Positions 51,264 to 62,862 are shown, counted from the stretch's first letter. The stretch: 64,000 nt of DNA from Agrypnia vestita (GCA_016648135.1 JADDOH010008095.1:1-64000), one strand, 5' to 3'. The notes: generated from the letters alone by a model not told the origin. Program-made: numbers and translations.

Positions 51264-51757
51264 TTAGGTCCTTACATATGAATTTGGCGTTTAGTATGGG
51301 AGGAACATAAAGCCGATTTTTTTTATTATAATATATCTATTTAATCAAAGTATGTACCATTGCTATATATGCACTTTTGCCATCTCATAGGTAGTTCATT
51401 GACCCCTTTACTAAAAAAACCATTCGGACGGGAATCAATAAAATCATTGAAGGCTGTTTGGACTGCCCCATCGGAGTTGAATTTTTTCTTTTGCAAGAAG
51501 TTATCCAAATTTCTAAAAAAATGGTAATCTGTTGGGACAAGGTCCGGAGAGTACGGTGGATGTCTTAGACATTCCAATTGAAGCTCCTCTAATTTGGTAG
51601 CCGTCTGTTGTGCAGTGTGTGGTCTAGCGTTATCATGAAGCAGCAGTGGCCTAGAGCGATTAACCAGCCTCGGTTGTTTAGCAGCTAGCTTTTCCATCAT
51701 GGTTTGCAGTAAATTTGCCAGTACGGCAAAACGCCAATTTCATATGTAAGGACCTAA
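51264..51757 (-). mobile_element. Internally deleted mariner transposon
   Basis: Inverted ends TTAGGTCCTTACATATGAAT and its complement (ATTTCATATGTAAGGACCTAA), ~28 bp, flanked by TA on each side (51262-51263, 51758-51759). At 494 bp it is well short of the usual ~1.3 kb; the deletion removed the N-terminal half of the transposase gene. Confidence 0.92.
51341..51700 (-). pseudogene. mariner transposase, C-terminal 119 residues
   Basis: Open on the reverse strand: HDNARPHTAQQTATKLEEL, ECLRHPPYSPDLVPTDYHFF, RNLDNFLQKKKFNSD, FIDSRPNGFFSKGVNELPMR, WQKCIYSNGTYFD, stop. Contains the second catalytic Asp (HDNARPH) and the third (YSPDL.P.D, DD34D arrangement). No internal stops, but the helix-turn-helix DNA-binding domain and first Asp are missing, so it cannot act alone. 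Confidence 0.93.
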
Positions 51758-51759
51758 TA

Positions 51760-52185
51760 TTAACATTTTCCATTTACAATGTTTATCGCATTAAAAGGCT
51801 ACTTTTAGTTTGAAAAATGTTATATTCCAGTTTGAATCAAGTCGCAGACGTAATATTATGGAAGCGTGCAGCACACGTAGATTGTCTATGATAAATTGCT
51901 TAACTGTCATATTCATGTCTTTTAGGTTAGAATGTCGCATTCTAAATGTCGTTTTTCGGACAACTTTTATCAATTTTTTCTTTATTTTCATGTAATTTTT
52001 TCCAGAGCATAAAAATTTGAGGACACGGCATAAGTAACAAATATGTAATTATAGGAAAGTTGTCTCCAAAAACCATCAAGTTGCCACTACCAGCCGCGAA
52101 GCGGCCACCGTAGACGACCACTCTGTCAAGCAGCAAGCAAATAACAATGGCCGCTTAGCTAGGCTAGATGTTTAATTAAATTGTA
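51760..52185. other. Unclassified stretch
   Basis: Overlapping 60-65-codon frames on both strands; none has recognisable content. Confidence 0.3.
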
Positions 52186-52189
52186 ATTA

Positions 52190-52980
52190 ATTGATTAATA
52201 TCAGTGAATCAGAATTTAATGGGAGCACCGTTTTTAATTCACACCAATTTCATAATTCGCAAAAACTGTCACTTCAGAATATTTCACAAATACGTAGGAA
52301 GGTACTTTTCTATTTTGCTTTAGTCTTGTCTATCGCTTGTTTATGGTCAATCGCGCGGCTTCTTAATCCGTCACAACAGCGTATTGTCTACGCAGAGGAT
52401 CTGTCATCTCTTATATAGGCAATGCCGTTTCGCGACACATCGAGGATAAATAATTTCTACATTTCAAATTCATATAGAACGCTCGAAATATTTCGATTAT
52501 GTGTACTTCCTATTATTTTAGACATTCGTAACAATTAGGCAATTGAAAACACTGGAAAATAATTAAAAAAATATTAATTATTTTAACAAACTTACAAAAC
52601 CACTCGTCTGTGAAACACTTTGTTATCGCTTGCTAGAATATTCAGTTCTCAACGCATATATTTCGCCCGATATCTATCGCTTCGATTAATCTGCGGTCGG
52701 TTTTATCGCTGGTTATGTCGCTTCGGTTAAAACAACAATAAAGCGCGGCGGCCCTGGCTTCGTTTTTTATACGAAACGTGTTGGTTTTTCGAACCTTTGA
52801 GATTATTTTACACATTTCTCATGTTTGCAAGAATGCTCCCATCGCTTCCAGGGTGTTATAGTTATGTTAATATATGATTTGCAAATCTTTATGTTTCAGT
52901 GCTATGTTAATTTATGTTTAATTAAAACAAACTAATTTGCATCCCTCTCATTGCAGTTATTTTCGTCTTCATCTGACGCA
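52190..52980. repeat. Stretch sharing pieces with 35339-35720
   Basis: 52240-52300 resembles 35637-35680. 52690-52780 is GC-richer (GCGCGGCGGCCCTGGC). No gene supported; may be parts of an LTR or Helitron-like repeat. Confidence 0.35.
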
Positions 52981-52989
52981 GTTCAATAA

Positions 52990-53650
52990 TCTCACAGTGA
53001 TTGAGTACCCACCACTTTCCCAGGACCGTTTATGAGCTTACGCTGACATATCGGTCCTTCTCATGCGTCGCCTGGTTCACATTTTTTTACTCTAATAGCT
53101 ATCTCCATGCTGGACCGTGTATAGGGCGGCCCAGCAGGGAGATGCAAGCAAAGCCCAATCACTGTCCCACTCTCGCAGAAATAAAATCTTTATTAGTATA
53201 ATCAATTCAGTTACATGGTAGTATAGATATAAAAGATACAAATATTTATGCATACAGGTTACAAAGGACATGGATGCAGTACAAGAGCAAGAGAGACAAT
53301 ACTAAGACTCACACATATAGATTCAAGGCAGAGAGGGGTTACAGCTGGAGAGGGACAGCGAGGAGACAGGAAGCCATTTTGACACCACTCCATATAGGGG
53401 AAGAAGACGTCACAGTTACACAGAAAAATGGAGTTCAATCCAAAGGCGCCACAGATTCACGGTCATTTGCAAAATCTATCCTCGGAGCAGCTCCCAGCGA
53501 CTCACCCACTCCCTCACGAATTCCCGAAAGAGTCCGAGGTTTCTTGCATTCCTGATAAGGTCATCGTTCCTAGGAGAGCTCTCTCCTCTCTCTTTCTTCA
53601 CATCTCACGAAATCTCACAAAACGCAATCCATTCCGCAACAATTGAAGAC
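52990..53650. repeat. Unclassified long repeat (copy 1)
   Basis: CCCACCACTTTCCCAGGACC, GACATATCGGTCCTTCTCAT, TTTTTTACTCTAATAGCTAT and GGGAGATGCAAGC pair with the copy at 56165-56400; the second part (53330-53480, GAGTTCAATCC... ACAGATTCACGG) pairs with 57040-57190. Forward frames of 72-93 codons exist but are not kept in the other copy. Confidence 0.6.
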
Positions 53651-53939
53651 ATGGAGTTTCCGAACTGGCAAAAGTCACCCTTCTGCGGGTTCAGTTCCAG
53701 TTTCAGTGCTGATAAATCGGCGTTTATAAGCTCAATAACTTTTATAACAGCTTACATTTAAACATAATTAATGTATGAATAAGATAGCAACAAATACAAT
53801 ATACAATTTTTTGTATGCAGGCCTTTATCGTTACCTACCTAGCTAGGTACATAAAAATACCTGTTCTGAGGTAAGTAGCCATTCCATTCATTGAGACTCC
53901 ATTTAAATATTTAATTTCATGGTTAGGTAATTAGAAGAA

Positions 53940-54062
53940 TAAAAGAAAAATAAAGTAAAGTAATTTAGAATAAAAAGTATATAAAGTAAATAAGAAATAA
54001 AGTTAAATAAGAATAAAAATATAAGTAATGTAAAGTAAAGTAAAGTAAATTAAGTAAAAAGT
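53940..54062. repeat. (TAAAG)n-like low-complexity tract
   Basis: Degenerate AAAGTAAAGTAAATAAG array between the repeat above and the LINE remnant below. Confidence 0.7.
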
Positions 54063-54289
54063 ATATACATAGATGAACAAACAAAAGTGTAAATAAGTAA
54101 ATTAAAGTAAATTAATTCCAAGGTTGATAATATAACAACAAAGTAAAGAGTAAATGTTCAGTAAATACAGTTATTCATTTAATTAAATTGTTCATTTGAG
54201 CATCTCTTCCAGCTGATTTCTCCCAATATTGAACAGCCATTCAGTCAGCAATATACAGAATTTTAGATGTTTTGTAATTGTTATCTTTT

Positions 54290-54720
54290 TTTTTTTAAAT
54301 TTATTTCAAAAAATCCTTGTTTACAAATAAAGGTACTTAATACCAATTTAACAATAAAATATAAGATAAATTACACATTTTTTTTTGTTAAATTTGTGGA
54401 TTATGCCACTCTACTAGGCTACGCCTGTCCCAGAGTGGCGTTATAGAACACAATTATATATATTTTTTAATTCGTCAGTAATATTTATTTTCATAAGGTA
54501 GTAATTATGTATCTACAAAGTATCAAGTGCAACGTTAGTGAAAGTTGAGTGAGTCAAAGTCCTAGTGTAAATATGTGTAGAATAATTGTTTAATCTCTTT
54601 TGGTAATTTGTTATACATCCGTGGTCCTAAGAAAATTACATGCCTTTGTGCAAAATAAGTTTTCATAAACTTCCACTTTTGCTAGTGCATCGAGCATGGT
54701 CACCCTGTCAGGAAGTGTTT
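54290..54720 (-). mobile_element. LINE C-terminal remnant
   Basis: Reverse strand reads FMKTYFAQRHVIFLGPRMYN then KLPKEIKQLF before stops. 'GPR.YN.LP.EIK' is a common jockey/CR1 C-terminal block. The untranslated part contains CCACTCTGGGACAGGCGTAG (reverse) and ends at an A-rich stretch near 54290. Confidence 0.65.
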
Positions 54721-54960
54721 GAGTGGGAGGTTCCCTGAGTATGTCGGTGAGGTTGGTACCGGCATGATTTCTCCCTCTGCGCAGGCGGTATGCGCACTGC
54801 GTCCTTCCAAGGCCAACTGTAGTCGGGTCCCGGGTGCGTGCGCGAATTCCAAATGCACCTTAATGCAGCTGTGACACGGTTGCGCCTTGGCTCCGACACT
54901 GCTGTCCGACGCGCGAGAGACGTGTATGCACGCGCTTGTGATTTCCAGGGTTGACGAAAA
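54721..54960. other. GC-rich unclassified segment
   Basis: Open on the reverse strand for 105 codons together with flanking AT-rich DNA; Arg-rich, no domain. May be coding sequence of the LINE upstream of its recognised tail, in a different frame. Confidence 0.3.
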
Positions 54961-55074
54961 TCATAATTTTTTTTAATATTCCGATATTTTTTTATTTGGA
55001 AATCAGTTATTGTTAGAAAAAACACAATATGATTTCTGTTTATTTTAATTATTAATAAAATTTACAAAAATCAA

Positions 55075-55250
55075 CACATTAGTTCTTCTAAAATGTCAGT
55101 ATTTTATTTATAAAACGCAGTAGCATATTTATTTGCCATTTTTAACAAAAAAATATTATAGAATTAAAACAAGTTCTTCTAGAAGTCAATAATTTTTTTT
55201 AAAACACAGTAGCATTTTGTCATATTTAACAAAAAATAATAAGAAAAATA
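55075..55250. repeat. Direct duplication, ~90-bp period
   Basis: AGTTCTTCTAAAATGTCAGT ... CAGTAGCATATTTATTTGCC (55081-55160) recurs as AGTTCTTCTAGAAGTCAATA ... CAGTAGCATTTTGTCATATT (55171-55245). Confidence 0.7.
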
Positions 55251-55264
55251 AAAAATACTTAAAA

Positions 55265-55717
55265 CTAGCTGTGCCCGCGCGGCTTCGCGCGCGTAGATTT
55301 TTAGTACATAGAACTAGTCGTCATAGAACTTTCGAACCTTCTCCTTCCAGAATTTTCAAGAAATTTATCGAATGTACAGGAACCTTCTTGACACACCGAC
55401 ACATTCCGCCACTCAGTTTAGAAACTTATAGACTTTCGGGAATTTTCTAGAACCTTCTCCATCCAGAATTTTCACCGACACAATCAGCGTGCCTATTTTG
55501 AAACAATCTGAAGCATTTGCGGCCTTCCCATAACAAAACAATGTGCTAGAAAGCACATTTTCGTCACCCACTCCCACCCACGCACAGTCACCCCCACCAA
55601 ACTCGCATATTTCCGATGTGACACCAAGGGCTACCCACCACCATAACTACCGGTGGTTGGTTGTGGCTCGTTGTGGAGAAAACTTGTCGGATAGGGAAAC
55701 ACGGGTTTCTTTTTATG

Positions 55718-55752
<35 letters not shown>

Positions 55753-55761
55753 ATATATTGA
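55265..55761 (-). mobile_element. Non-autonomous Helitron (family A), complete
   Basis: Reverse strand starts TCAATATATCAATATAT and ends GGGCACAGCTAG after a GC-rich hairpin, between host A and T. Internal blocks match the other copies (AAAATGTGCTTTCTAGCACA, GTGGTGGGTAGCCCTTGG). The AT run at 55722-55750 is its 5' microsatellite. Confidence 0.85.
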
Positions 55762-55869
55762 TTAATAAATAAACATAAAACCATTGGGGGTTCACCGCAA
55801 TCGGAGTCACTTATATTTACTTGCTGTAGGTAGACAACTTAGATGTTATGTTTTTATTTGTTATGTAAT

Positions 55870-56080
55870 TTTTTTTTTTCAAAAGGAAGACTAATTTCGC
55901 CTTCTCGGTGCCTAATCTATTTCTTATTTTGCTGTGCACCTAATTGAATGCCGAAAATATTATTTCGACCCCAGCGGAAGAAGCAACTGTTCTTACTAAT
56001 TGCTTGATTTTATCCAATTCTTCTTCGGTTGTACATTTTTTCATGTTATGTATTGCTACCCACCGATCGGTAGGGGCAGT
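55870..56080 (-). pseudogene. hAT transposase C-terminal remnant
   Basis: Reverse strand reads EEELDKIKQLVRTVASSAGV, EIIFSAFN, stop, VHSKIRNRLGTEKAKLVF. 'ASSAGVER.FS.FG.VHSK.RNRLG.EKA.KLVF' is the hAT C-terminal block of a second hAT lineage, unlike the one at 46370-46645. No termini found nearby. Confidence 0.8.
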
Positions 56081-56164
56081 TTACTGTGACTATCAACTAA
56101 TAATACTCCAGTGAAAGGCTTAAATTTTTCCGGGAGAAGTCCCTTGACACTTTTTGGCCGATCG

Positions 56165-57001
56165 GTTCCAGTGAATGGACACCCACCGCATTCCCAGGAC
56201 CGTTTTATGAGCGAAAGCTCGCATATCGGCCCTACTCATACGTCGCCAGGTTGAAGATTTTTTACTCTAAAGGCCGTCTCCGTGATACGTCGTGTAAAGG
56301 GCGACGGGACCCGGAGAGGCCCGCAACAGTCCATTCACTGTACCTCCTCCACATATCACACTTTATTAGGAAATATCAAAGAAAAAACATAAAAAAAAGG
56401 TAAAAGAACAAAACGGTAAGATAACATGTAGAAAACAGAAATAGAAAGTTCATTTAAAAGAAAAATAAATAAATAACAATTGATCATATCAAAAGACTAT
56501 ATATAGAACTAGCTGTGCCCGCGCGGCTTCGCACGCGTAGATTTTAAGTACACTGTTTGGATCGTCATAGAACTTCCGCGAACTTCTAGAACATTTTCCT
56601 TCCAGAACTTTCAAGAAATTTATCGAATGTACAGGAACCTTCTACACACACCGACACATTCCGCTACTCAGTTTAGAACCTTATAAAACTTTTTTCGAGA
56701 ATTTTCTAGAACCTTCTCCTTCCAGAACTTTCTAGAGCAGGTTTTCTCGGAACCTTCTAGACTCACCGACACAATCGGCGCGCCTATTTTGAAACAATCT
56801 GAAGCATTTGCGGCCTTTCCATAACAAAACAATGTGCTAGAAAGCACATTTTCAGCACCCACTCCCACCCACGCTCAGCCACCCCCACCAATCTCGCATA
56901 TTTTCGATGTGACACCAAGGGCTGTCCACCACCATAACCACAGATGGGTTGGGTTGTGGTGGTTGTGGAGAAAACTTGGCGGATAGGGAAACACGGGTCT
57001 C

Positions 57002-57036
<35 letters not shown>

Positions 57037-57190
57037 ATTAGGATGGGAAGGAGGACAGTGAGGGGATGTCATGGCAAAGGTCACACTCCCTAATAGGGAA
57101 GGACAAAAACAAGGATCACCCTAAAAGACGGAGTTCAGGTCCGAGCACCACGTGTCCACAGTCTACAGAGAAAAACCAGTAACAGTACCA
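56165..57190. repeat. Unclassified long repeat (copy 2), split by a Helitron
   Basis: Blocks at 56165-56400 and 57040-57190 correspond to the two halves of 52990-53650. Between them lies the complete Helitron at 56509-57037. CCCACCGCATTCCCAGGACC and GCATATCGGCCCTACTCATA are the best-kept phrases. Confidence 0.6.
56509..57037 (-). mobile_element. Non-autonomous Helitron (family A), complete, nested
   Basis: Reverse strand TCAATATATATATA ... GCGAAGCCGCGCGGGCACAG then CTAG, between host A (57038 side) and T. Removing it restores continuity of the surrounding repeat. AT microsatellite at 57006-57034. Confidence 0.85.
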
Positions 57191-57735
57191 GTAAAAAAGT
57201 AACCCATAAAAACCAAGTTTTTATTATACTCCCTTTCTTTGCAAAATATAACAACAATTAAAGACGAATTGAAACATATAACATAACACTAAACTTACAG
57301 TAATTTAATATATATTTCTAAAATGTCACATGTTTTGAGCTTTGATAAGACACTTCATGCTTTGAAGATTAAATTCTAAAAACATTTGTCAGTCAATTTA
57401 GATTTTCGACATTCGCACTGAAGTACTTATTATGCATACCGAAGGAGTAATTCAAATTTATAAAATATTCCGCGACGTTATCGGGCCGCCGTGATCAAAC
57501 TTTTCTAATGATTTCAATTTAAATAAACCAATAAAATTTCTAAAAATCCGAAATTATACTATAATTATCAATTTTTTTTAACAAAATTTGATAGATCTTT
57601 TTGGTCGTCACCACGAGTCTAGTTGCCAAGTTTCAGCTCGATTGGATCACGGGAAAAGGGTCAAAAATCGATCCAAAGTTTTTGTTGACGACAAGGAAGG
57701 AGACGTCACGAGTTAATATAAAGGGAGTAAAAATG
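57191..57735 (-). repeat. ACTCCC-family repeat, full-length copy
   Basis: Reverse copy, AACCCATAAAAACCAAG to AAAGGGAGTAAAAATG. All internal blocks present, with AAGGAGTAATTCAAAT in place of the usual GACGGAGTAATTC. Confidence 0.85.
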
Positions 57736-58330
57736 TATTGATTTTAAAAAAATCATTAATTTTTAATCGAGATATAAATCATCTCGACCCTGGTGATTTA
57801 TGAAGATGTTGCCTATAGACGATGGACGTGTTGGCTAGAAGGCATCATGGTTTTAAAAAAAAAATTCGACGTTATAATTGTTAAAATGGCGATTGCTATC
57901 CCAACACATAAAACAAAATATGTGCATTAATCACACAGATCTTATTCCTTATACCATATTCCATCTACTAATCCAAATTCCCCTTCCTTCCTCTCCCCCC
58001 TGTAAATAAATTTACCGTACTTTCTTCATGTATTAATCTATATTTATATCTTTAAAAAAAAAAACTCTTTTATCCTTGATCTTTTTATTAAATTTGTTAT
58101 AGATAACTTCTTATTCTCTTGTATACAATACATAGTGTTCCAGGTTAATCAAGTGAATTCATATAATTGGCTTAATATTAGTATTATATCATATGTTCTA
58201 TTTCTTAATATCAAATAAGCTGTTTGAATTCTAAATAAAAAAATAAATTATTTATGTTAAAATTTCTACGACAAATGTAAAGACATCAGTTAAATGCCAA
58301 TATTTCTATCGTGACCAAATATTTTAGATA
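57736..58330. other. AT-rich stretch without a gene
   Basis: 57950-58030 (CCCCTTCCTTCCTCTCCCCC followed by GTAAATAAATTT) may be an old LINE 3' region. Nothing else seen. Confidence 0.3.
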
Positions 58331-58718
58331 AACTATAGAAGTCTTACAGAGATGAAGCTATTTGTATAGGAAAAGTGTGTGGGAGATTTTACAGGGTCGT
58401 CCAGAGCTTATAATCTGTGTGAGCTGGCTTAAGTGATCATTTTGCACAATGCAACGGAATAAAAAAATTTCTACAGTGGATAAGTAGCGTAGTTGCTTCA
58501 AGTATTAAAAATATTTCAGGTAAATAAAGTACAATATAAAAATATACTTAGTGCGGATAATTCCATGTGGATGTACTTAGGGTGGATCGGTGAACGTTGC
58601 GTTGCGTAAAGTGATCACTTGAGCCAGCTAATGCAGGTCATGAGTACTGCGGCCACCCTGTAAAGACTTCCATACATGTTTTCCATATAAATAGCTTCGT
58701 CTCTGTGAGACTATAATT
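58331..58718. mobile_element. TIR element, 'CACAGAGACGAA' family (copy 2)
   Basis: Ends AACTATAGAAGTCTTACAGA then GATGAAGCTATTT, and AAATAGCTTCGTCTCTGTGA then GACTATAATTT. Inner inverted blocks CTGGCTTAAGTGATCA and TGATCACTTGAGCCAG also pair. About 390 bp against 635 bp for copy 1; non-coding. Confidence 0.7.
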
Positions 58719-58989
58719 TATCTTAATTAATTACGACTAACTTATTTGAGTACGATACACTGTCGGTTAATTTTCGACAACTGGATGACAACGCACACTT
58801 TTTCCTTGTACCCTTCAACTGACAAATGAGGAAAATGAACAAGGAATAAAAACTATCGCACAAGTACATAGGTTCCAAGGTCAACAATGTCTAGACACCG
58901 GCATTCCAAAGCGATCGAATGTACATGTGTATTACGTACTACACGGTCGAACGACTATTAACTACTTGTGTACAAGTCTTCTCTCGAGA

Positions 58990-59400
58990 GAAATCTCGAG
59001 ACAAAAAATATAAAAATTCACAATGCGCCTTCTATTCGCTCGGATCTATGGTTTTCGCCATTGTCAAAACAAACGCCAACTTAACAGAGCGGTCGAGCGT
59101 AAATGGGTCCGAATTCTCAAAGCTTCTGGTATATATGTACAGATCCACAAATTCATTTAACACAAACTATCACCACATTGACATTTCCAACGCAACAATA
59201 AGAAACATAAAACGAACAATAGCTACACTACCGCACCCAAACTAATTTGTACATTATATCTTCCCTTCTACTCCCGTCCCACATTCCCCTTCACCCTCTC
59301 CATTCGCTATTAATGTACGTTAAGGTAAATTTTTAAATTCAGTGGAAAATTTTTAAGATTGTTTTAAAATAAATAAATAAATAAATAAACACACAAATAC
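58990..59400 (+). mobile_element. LINE 3' end with (AAAT)n tail
   Basis: The forward frame 58919-59245 ends FAIVKTNANLTERSSVN ... NSFNTNYHHIDIS then IRNIKRTIATL, which fits a jockey-like C terminus with one probable frameshift. After the stop comes a C-rich untranslated stretch and AAATAAATAAATAAATAAAC at 59368-59389. Confidence 0.5.
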
Positions 59401-59582
59401 ACACACTCACACAAACTCACTATTGGACATGTTTTTTCTTATTTTTTTATCGATTGTATATATGCGTTTTCTTGTAATTGGCCCAAAACTCTGTACATCA
59501 ATTATTGTTTTTTTTCAAGATTGATTAATTATATGGCTGTAAGAAAACCAATAAATGAAAATGAAAATGAAAATATTCACGC
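59401..59582 (+). mobile_element. LINE 3' tail with (ATGAAA)n
   Basis: GGCTGTAAGAAAACCAATAA followed by ATGAAAATGAAAATGAAAAT. Untranslated end only. Confidence 0.45.
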
Positions 59583-59688
59583 ATTCGACCGGCTTCCAGA
59601 TCCCCCCAAAATATTCCAAAATTTAAAACCAAATTAATTAATCAATTAGAAAGATATATAGAAAAATCGAATCCACGAAAAAATATTT

Positions 59689-59763
59689 GGCTGCTGCCGG
59701 GATTCAAACCACAGATCTCCTCCTTTCCGGGGCAGGCGCGTTCTCCAATTACGCTATGCGGCC
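59689..59763 (-). tRNA. tRNA-like sequence, degenerate (pseudogene or SINE head)
   Basis: 75 nt on the reverse strand: GGCCGCA against AGCAGCC gives five of seven acceptor pairs; A box TAGCGTAATTGG; anticodon-arm-like CCTGC...GGAGG; B box GGTTTGAATCC. The T stem is poor and the base before the anticodon is not T, so it is likely dead. Confidence 0.5.
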
Positions 59764-59795
59764 TTGTATATTTACGTGAATATGTCGACCATATC

Positions 59796-60647
59796 TGTAA
59801 GTCTCATTTATTAATTAATGGCAAGCAAAAGAAATTGCGCGCTGTCCGAATCCGAATATGTCACAACACTATCCAAGGATCAAGAACAGCCAACAGCAAT
59901 CTGTGGTGATCTACAACATTCGAGAAACGCCTTGAACAACTGAGAAGCGACTAGGACCTTCTCCGAAACACTAGAACAATCTAGAAAGTACGAAAATACC
60001 CGTATTTGGTTGTAAATATGCAAGTACGCCGTGGTGCGGGAGTTGTCGTGTTTGACAGTTCGTTCAGTGCGAAGTACGCGCGAGACGACGGTCAAGTGTA
60101 CCCAGTCGTAAATTGCGAAACGACAGATATCGAGCGAAATAAACCAGAGCTTCTGTGTGCTAGAATTGAAAAATCTACGAGCGATAAATACGCGTTACCC
60201 AGCGACTATTAAATGTTCATTGTATGTATTTGAATATATTTTTAATTAGTTGTAAAAAGCACACATTTTTACATCTAGTAATTAATAATAATTAATAATA
60301 GTTCCAAAAATATATCAACATAAATAGACATAAATAATCATTAATAGAAACACATTTTCACATCTGGCACAAAGTAAAGAAATTTAAAAAAGAAAATAAA
60401 CATGAAACAACATAACACGATCATACATCAAACTAACTTTTCACACATCTTGCACTTAACCTACGAAAAGAAGTGACCTTTTATACTTCTTTTACATTTG
60501 CGAAATAGTGTAGATTAAAGAATAGCGTTAAGTTTAATTCGTTTTAAGCGACTTTGTACGTTGAATATTTAATTACTCATTAATTAATAAATCGCTAATT
60601 GATTTTCAGTGTTTTCATTAGTTCCTCCCTCGCCACGACACGTAACA
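59796..60647 (+). mobile_element. Probable solo LTR
   Basis: Starts TGTAAGTCTC and ends CACGACACGTAACA, i.e. TG...CA. ATGGCAAGCAAAAG, GAGAAGCGACTAGGACCTTC and CTAGAAAGTACGAAAATA are shared with 44190-45310; the end (GTTTTCATTAGTTCCTCCCT) parallels 17521-17550 and 38470-38490. The 68-codon frame 60006-60212 inside has no known domain. No target duplication is clear. Confidence 0.6.
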
Positions 60648-60689
60648 ATATATTCGAATGGACTGTGCCAGGGACATCTGTTGTCCTTC

Positions 60690-61170
60690 CCATGATACAC
60701 TCTTGAAAATAGCGGAATATTATCAGATCAATCCTTCCTTTTACAAATAATTCATAACCTTACTGATTCACCTGAAATCACCAGCTTGCTATCTTTCCAC
60801 GTCCGACTCCGACCTAACAGACTGAAGTACCTCTTTTCCCTTCCAACTTATCATACCAATAATAGGAGATCCTCTCCCATCCCACGCGTATGCTCAGATT
60901 ATAATTACCTTTTGAATTCAATAGATATTTTTAATACTAAATATGAAGAGCTCTCCTCCCTGACCATGTGCGTTATATACATAACGAACCCTTTTATGTT
61001 TATGATAATGTCAAATTAGGAATAAATGAAACTGTAAAATTGTTGATCTGTCATTCATATCAAACTGACCTGTCTATAATTATGTCTATCTGTATCATCC
61101 TTTAATTGTGGGAGACATTTCTGTATTTTGTCCTACCAAGCAATTATGTCTCCCTGTTGGATGACCGAAT
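60690..61170 (+). mobile_element. Jockey-like LINE, C-terminal end
   Basis: Reads QIIHNLTDSPEITSLLSFHV, RLRPNRLKYLFSLPTYHTNN, RRSSPIPRVCSDYNYLLNSI, DIFNTKYEEL, then the end. 'LI...DSPELLS.L.F.VP....R....F..P..RTN....SPI.R....YN......DIF' is the standard jockey-like tail. The untranslated part ends CTCCCTGTTGGATGACCGAA and an A-run (61160). Confidence 0.8.
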
Positions 61171-61267
61171 AAAAAAAAAGATATAGTATACGTAAATTTC
61201 ACAGCTGATAATGATACCTCTATATTTTTCAATTGCGACTCTGTGAGACTTCTTTAATTTATGTTAA

Positions 61268-62173
61268 GGGGGGGTAAGGTTAATTCTAACAAAAATGGGT
61301 ATGTTTTTGTGAATTTTTTGTGACGACACAGTTAAAATTTCTTTATTAAAACCAATGGTACATTAAAGTATGACATTTGAAAAATATTGTGTAAAATTTT
61401 CAAGAAGAAATATTAAAAAATACGGCAATGGCAGCAATTATTCGGACGTGTCTCGGAAAAAAGTAGAATTGCGGTGTCCATCATAACTTGGTGCTCGATC
61501 ATCTGAAATCAAAAAATCAAAGTTCATTCGTTAGATAATAGGTTTTCCCAGGCAACGCTGGGAGGGTTTTATGAAACTTCAATTTTTAAATTTTTTGGAA
61601 CACTTTGAAGGGAAAAACGCGATTTTTTGCGAAAAATATCGACTAATTTGTTATTAAAAAATAAAAATTAATAACATATTTGAAAAAAAGTCTCCAGCGT
61701 TACCTTGTAAATTATGTACAGAAATAGTGTTCAAAATTTCAAAAGGATCGGTGCAGTAGTTTTGAAGTTATGATGGACACCGACTTTGAAAACGTGAGAT
61801 GTGGGGAAAATGCTTTAAAGTTTTGCACATTGTAAAATTCAAAATAAAACTCAACACTTATTTTATACTTACACATAATCGTCGATGCCATGTTCACACA
61901 GCAAAGAGCTTTCATCATCAGCATCATTTTGTTCTTGTCTACGCAAAACTCTTCCAATGCAATAGCACGTCCGGTAGTCCTCAGGTGAGCGCGTCTCTTA
62001 GCTGCCCGAGCAGGTATAGAAAATCAGTCTGAGCATCGCTCAAATGTTCATAATTTCGTCAATTTTGCTCCGATTGACTTGAAATTTTGACACAATATTC
62101 TTGCGATGTTATACATTCATTTAAAAAAATTACAAAAAATGCAAAAAAAAGTTAAAAACCTTACCCCCCCCCC
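61268..62173. mobile_element. TTAA-flanked element (piggyBac-like MITE), copy 2
   Basis: Inverted sister of 32262-33167, with TTAA on both sides (61264-61267, 62174-62177), ends GGGGGGG(G)TAAGGTTAA and ACCTTACCCCCCCCCC, and the same 906-bp length. Strong identity throughout with scattered substitutions. Confidence 0.8.
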
Positions 62174-62324
62174 TTAATTGATAAATAAAAATACATATAT
62201 GTTAAGATAGTTTAATAATATTTTTACTGGCTTTCAAAAATATTTTTTTGCACATATTTGCCGCATTGTCGTAACGTCGAATTCCTCGAATTTTCGGGTT
62301 CTTTCTCGTTCGAATTGGCATTTT

Positions 62325-62862
62325 TACTTCCTTTCTTTTAACTCGTAGCGTCTGCTTAATTGCTTGTCTGGCGAAAAAACTTTGAATCGATTTTTAACCC
62401 TTTTCCCGTGATCGAATCGAGCTGAAACTTTGCAGACAGACTCGTGGCGACGATAAAAACGATCTAACAAAATTTTTAAAAATTAATAATTATATTATCA
62501 TTTCGGATTTTTAGGAATTTTATTTGTTTTTTTCAAATTGGAATCATTAGAAAAGTTTGATTAGCAACGGCGACCCGATAACGTCGCGGAATATTTTCTA
62601 AATTTGAATTACTCCGTCGGTATACGTAATAGGTACTTCACTACGAATGTCGAAAATCTAAATTGACTGACAAATATTTTTAGAATTCAATCTTCAAAGC
62701 ACGAAGTGCCTTATCAAAGCTCAAAACATCTGACATTTTAGAAATATATTAAATGACTAAGTTTAGTGTTGTATTATATGTTTTAATTCGTCTTTAATTG
62801 TTATTTTATTTTACAAAGAAAGGGAGTATAATAAAAACTTGGTTTTTATGGGTTAGTTTTTT
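62325..62862 (+). repeat. ACTCCC-family repeat, full-length copy
   Basis: Forward copy, TTTTTACTTCCTTTCTTTTA to GAAAGGGAGTATAATAAAAA and TTTTTATGGGTTAG, which runs straight into the next copy. Confidence 0.85.
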
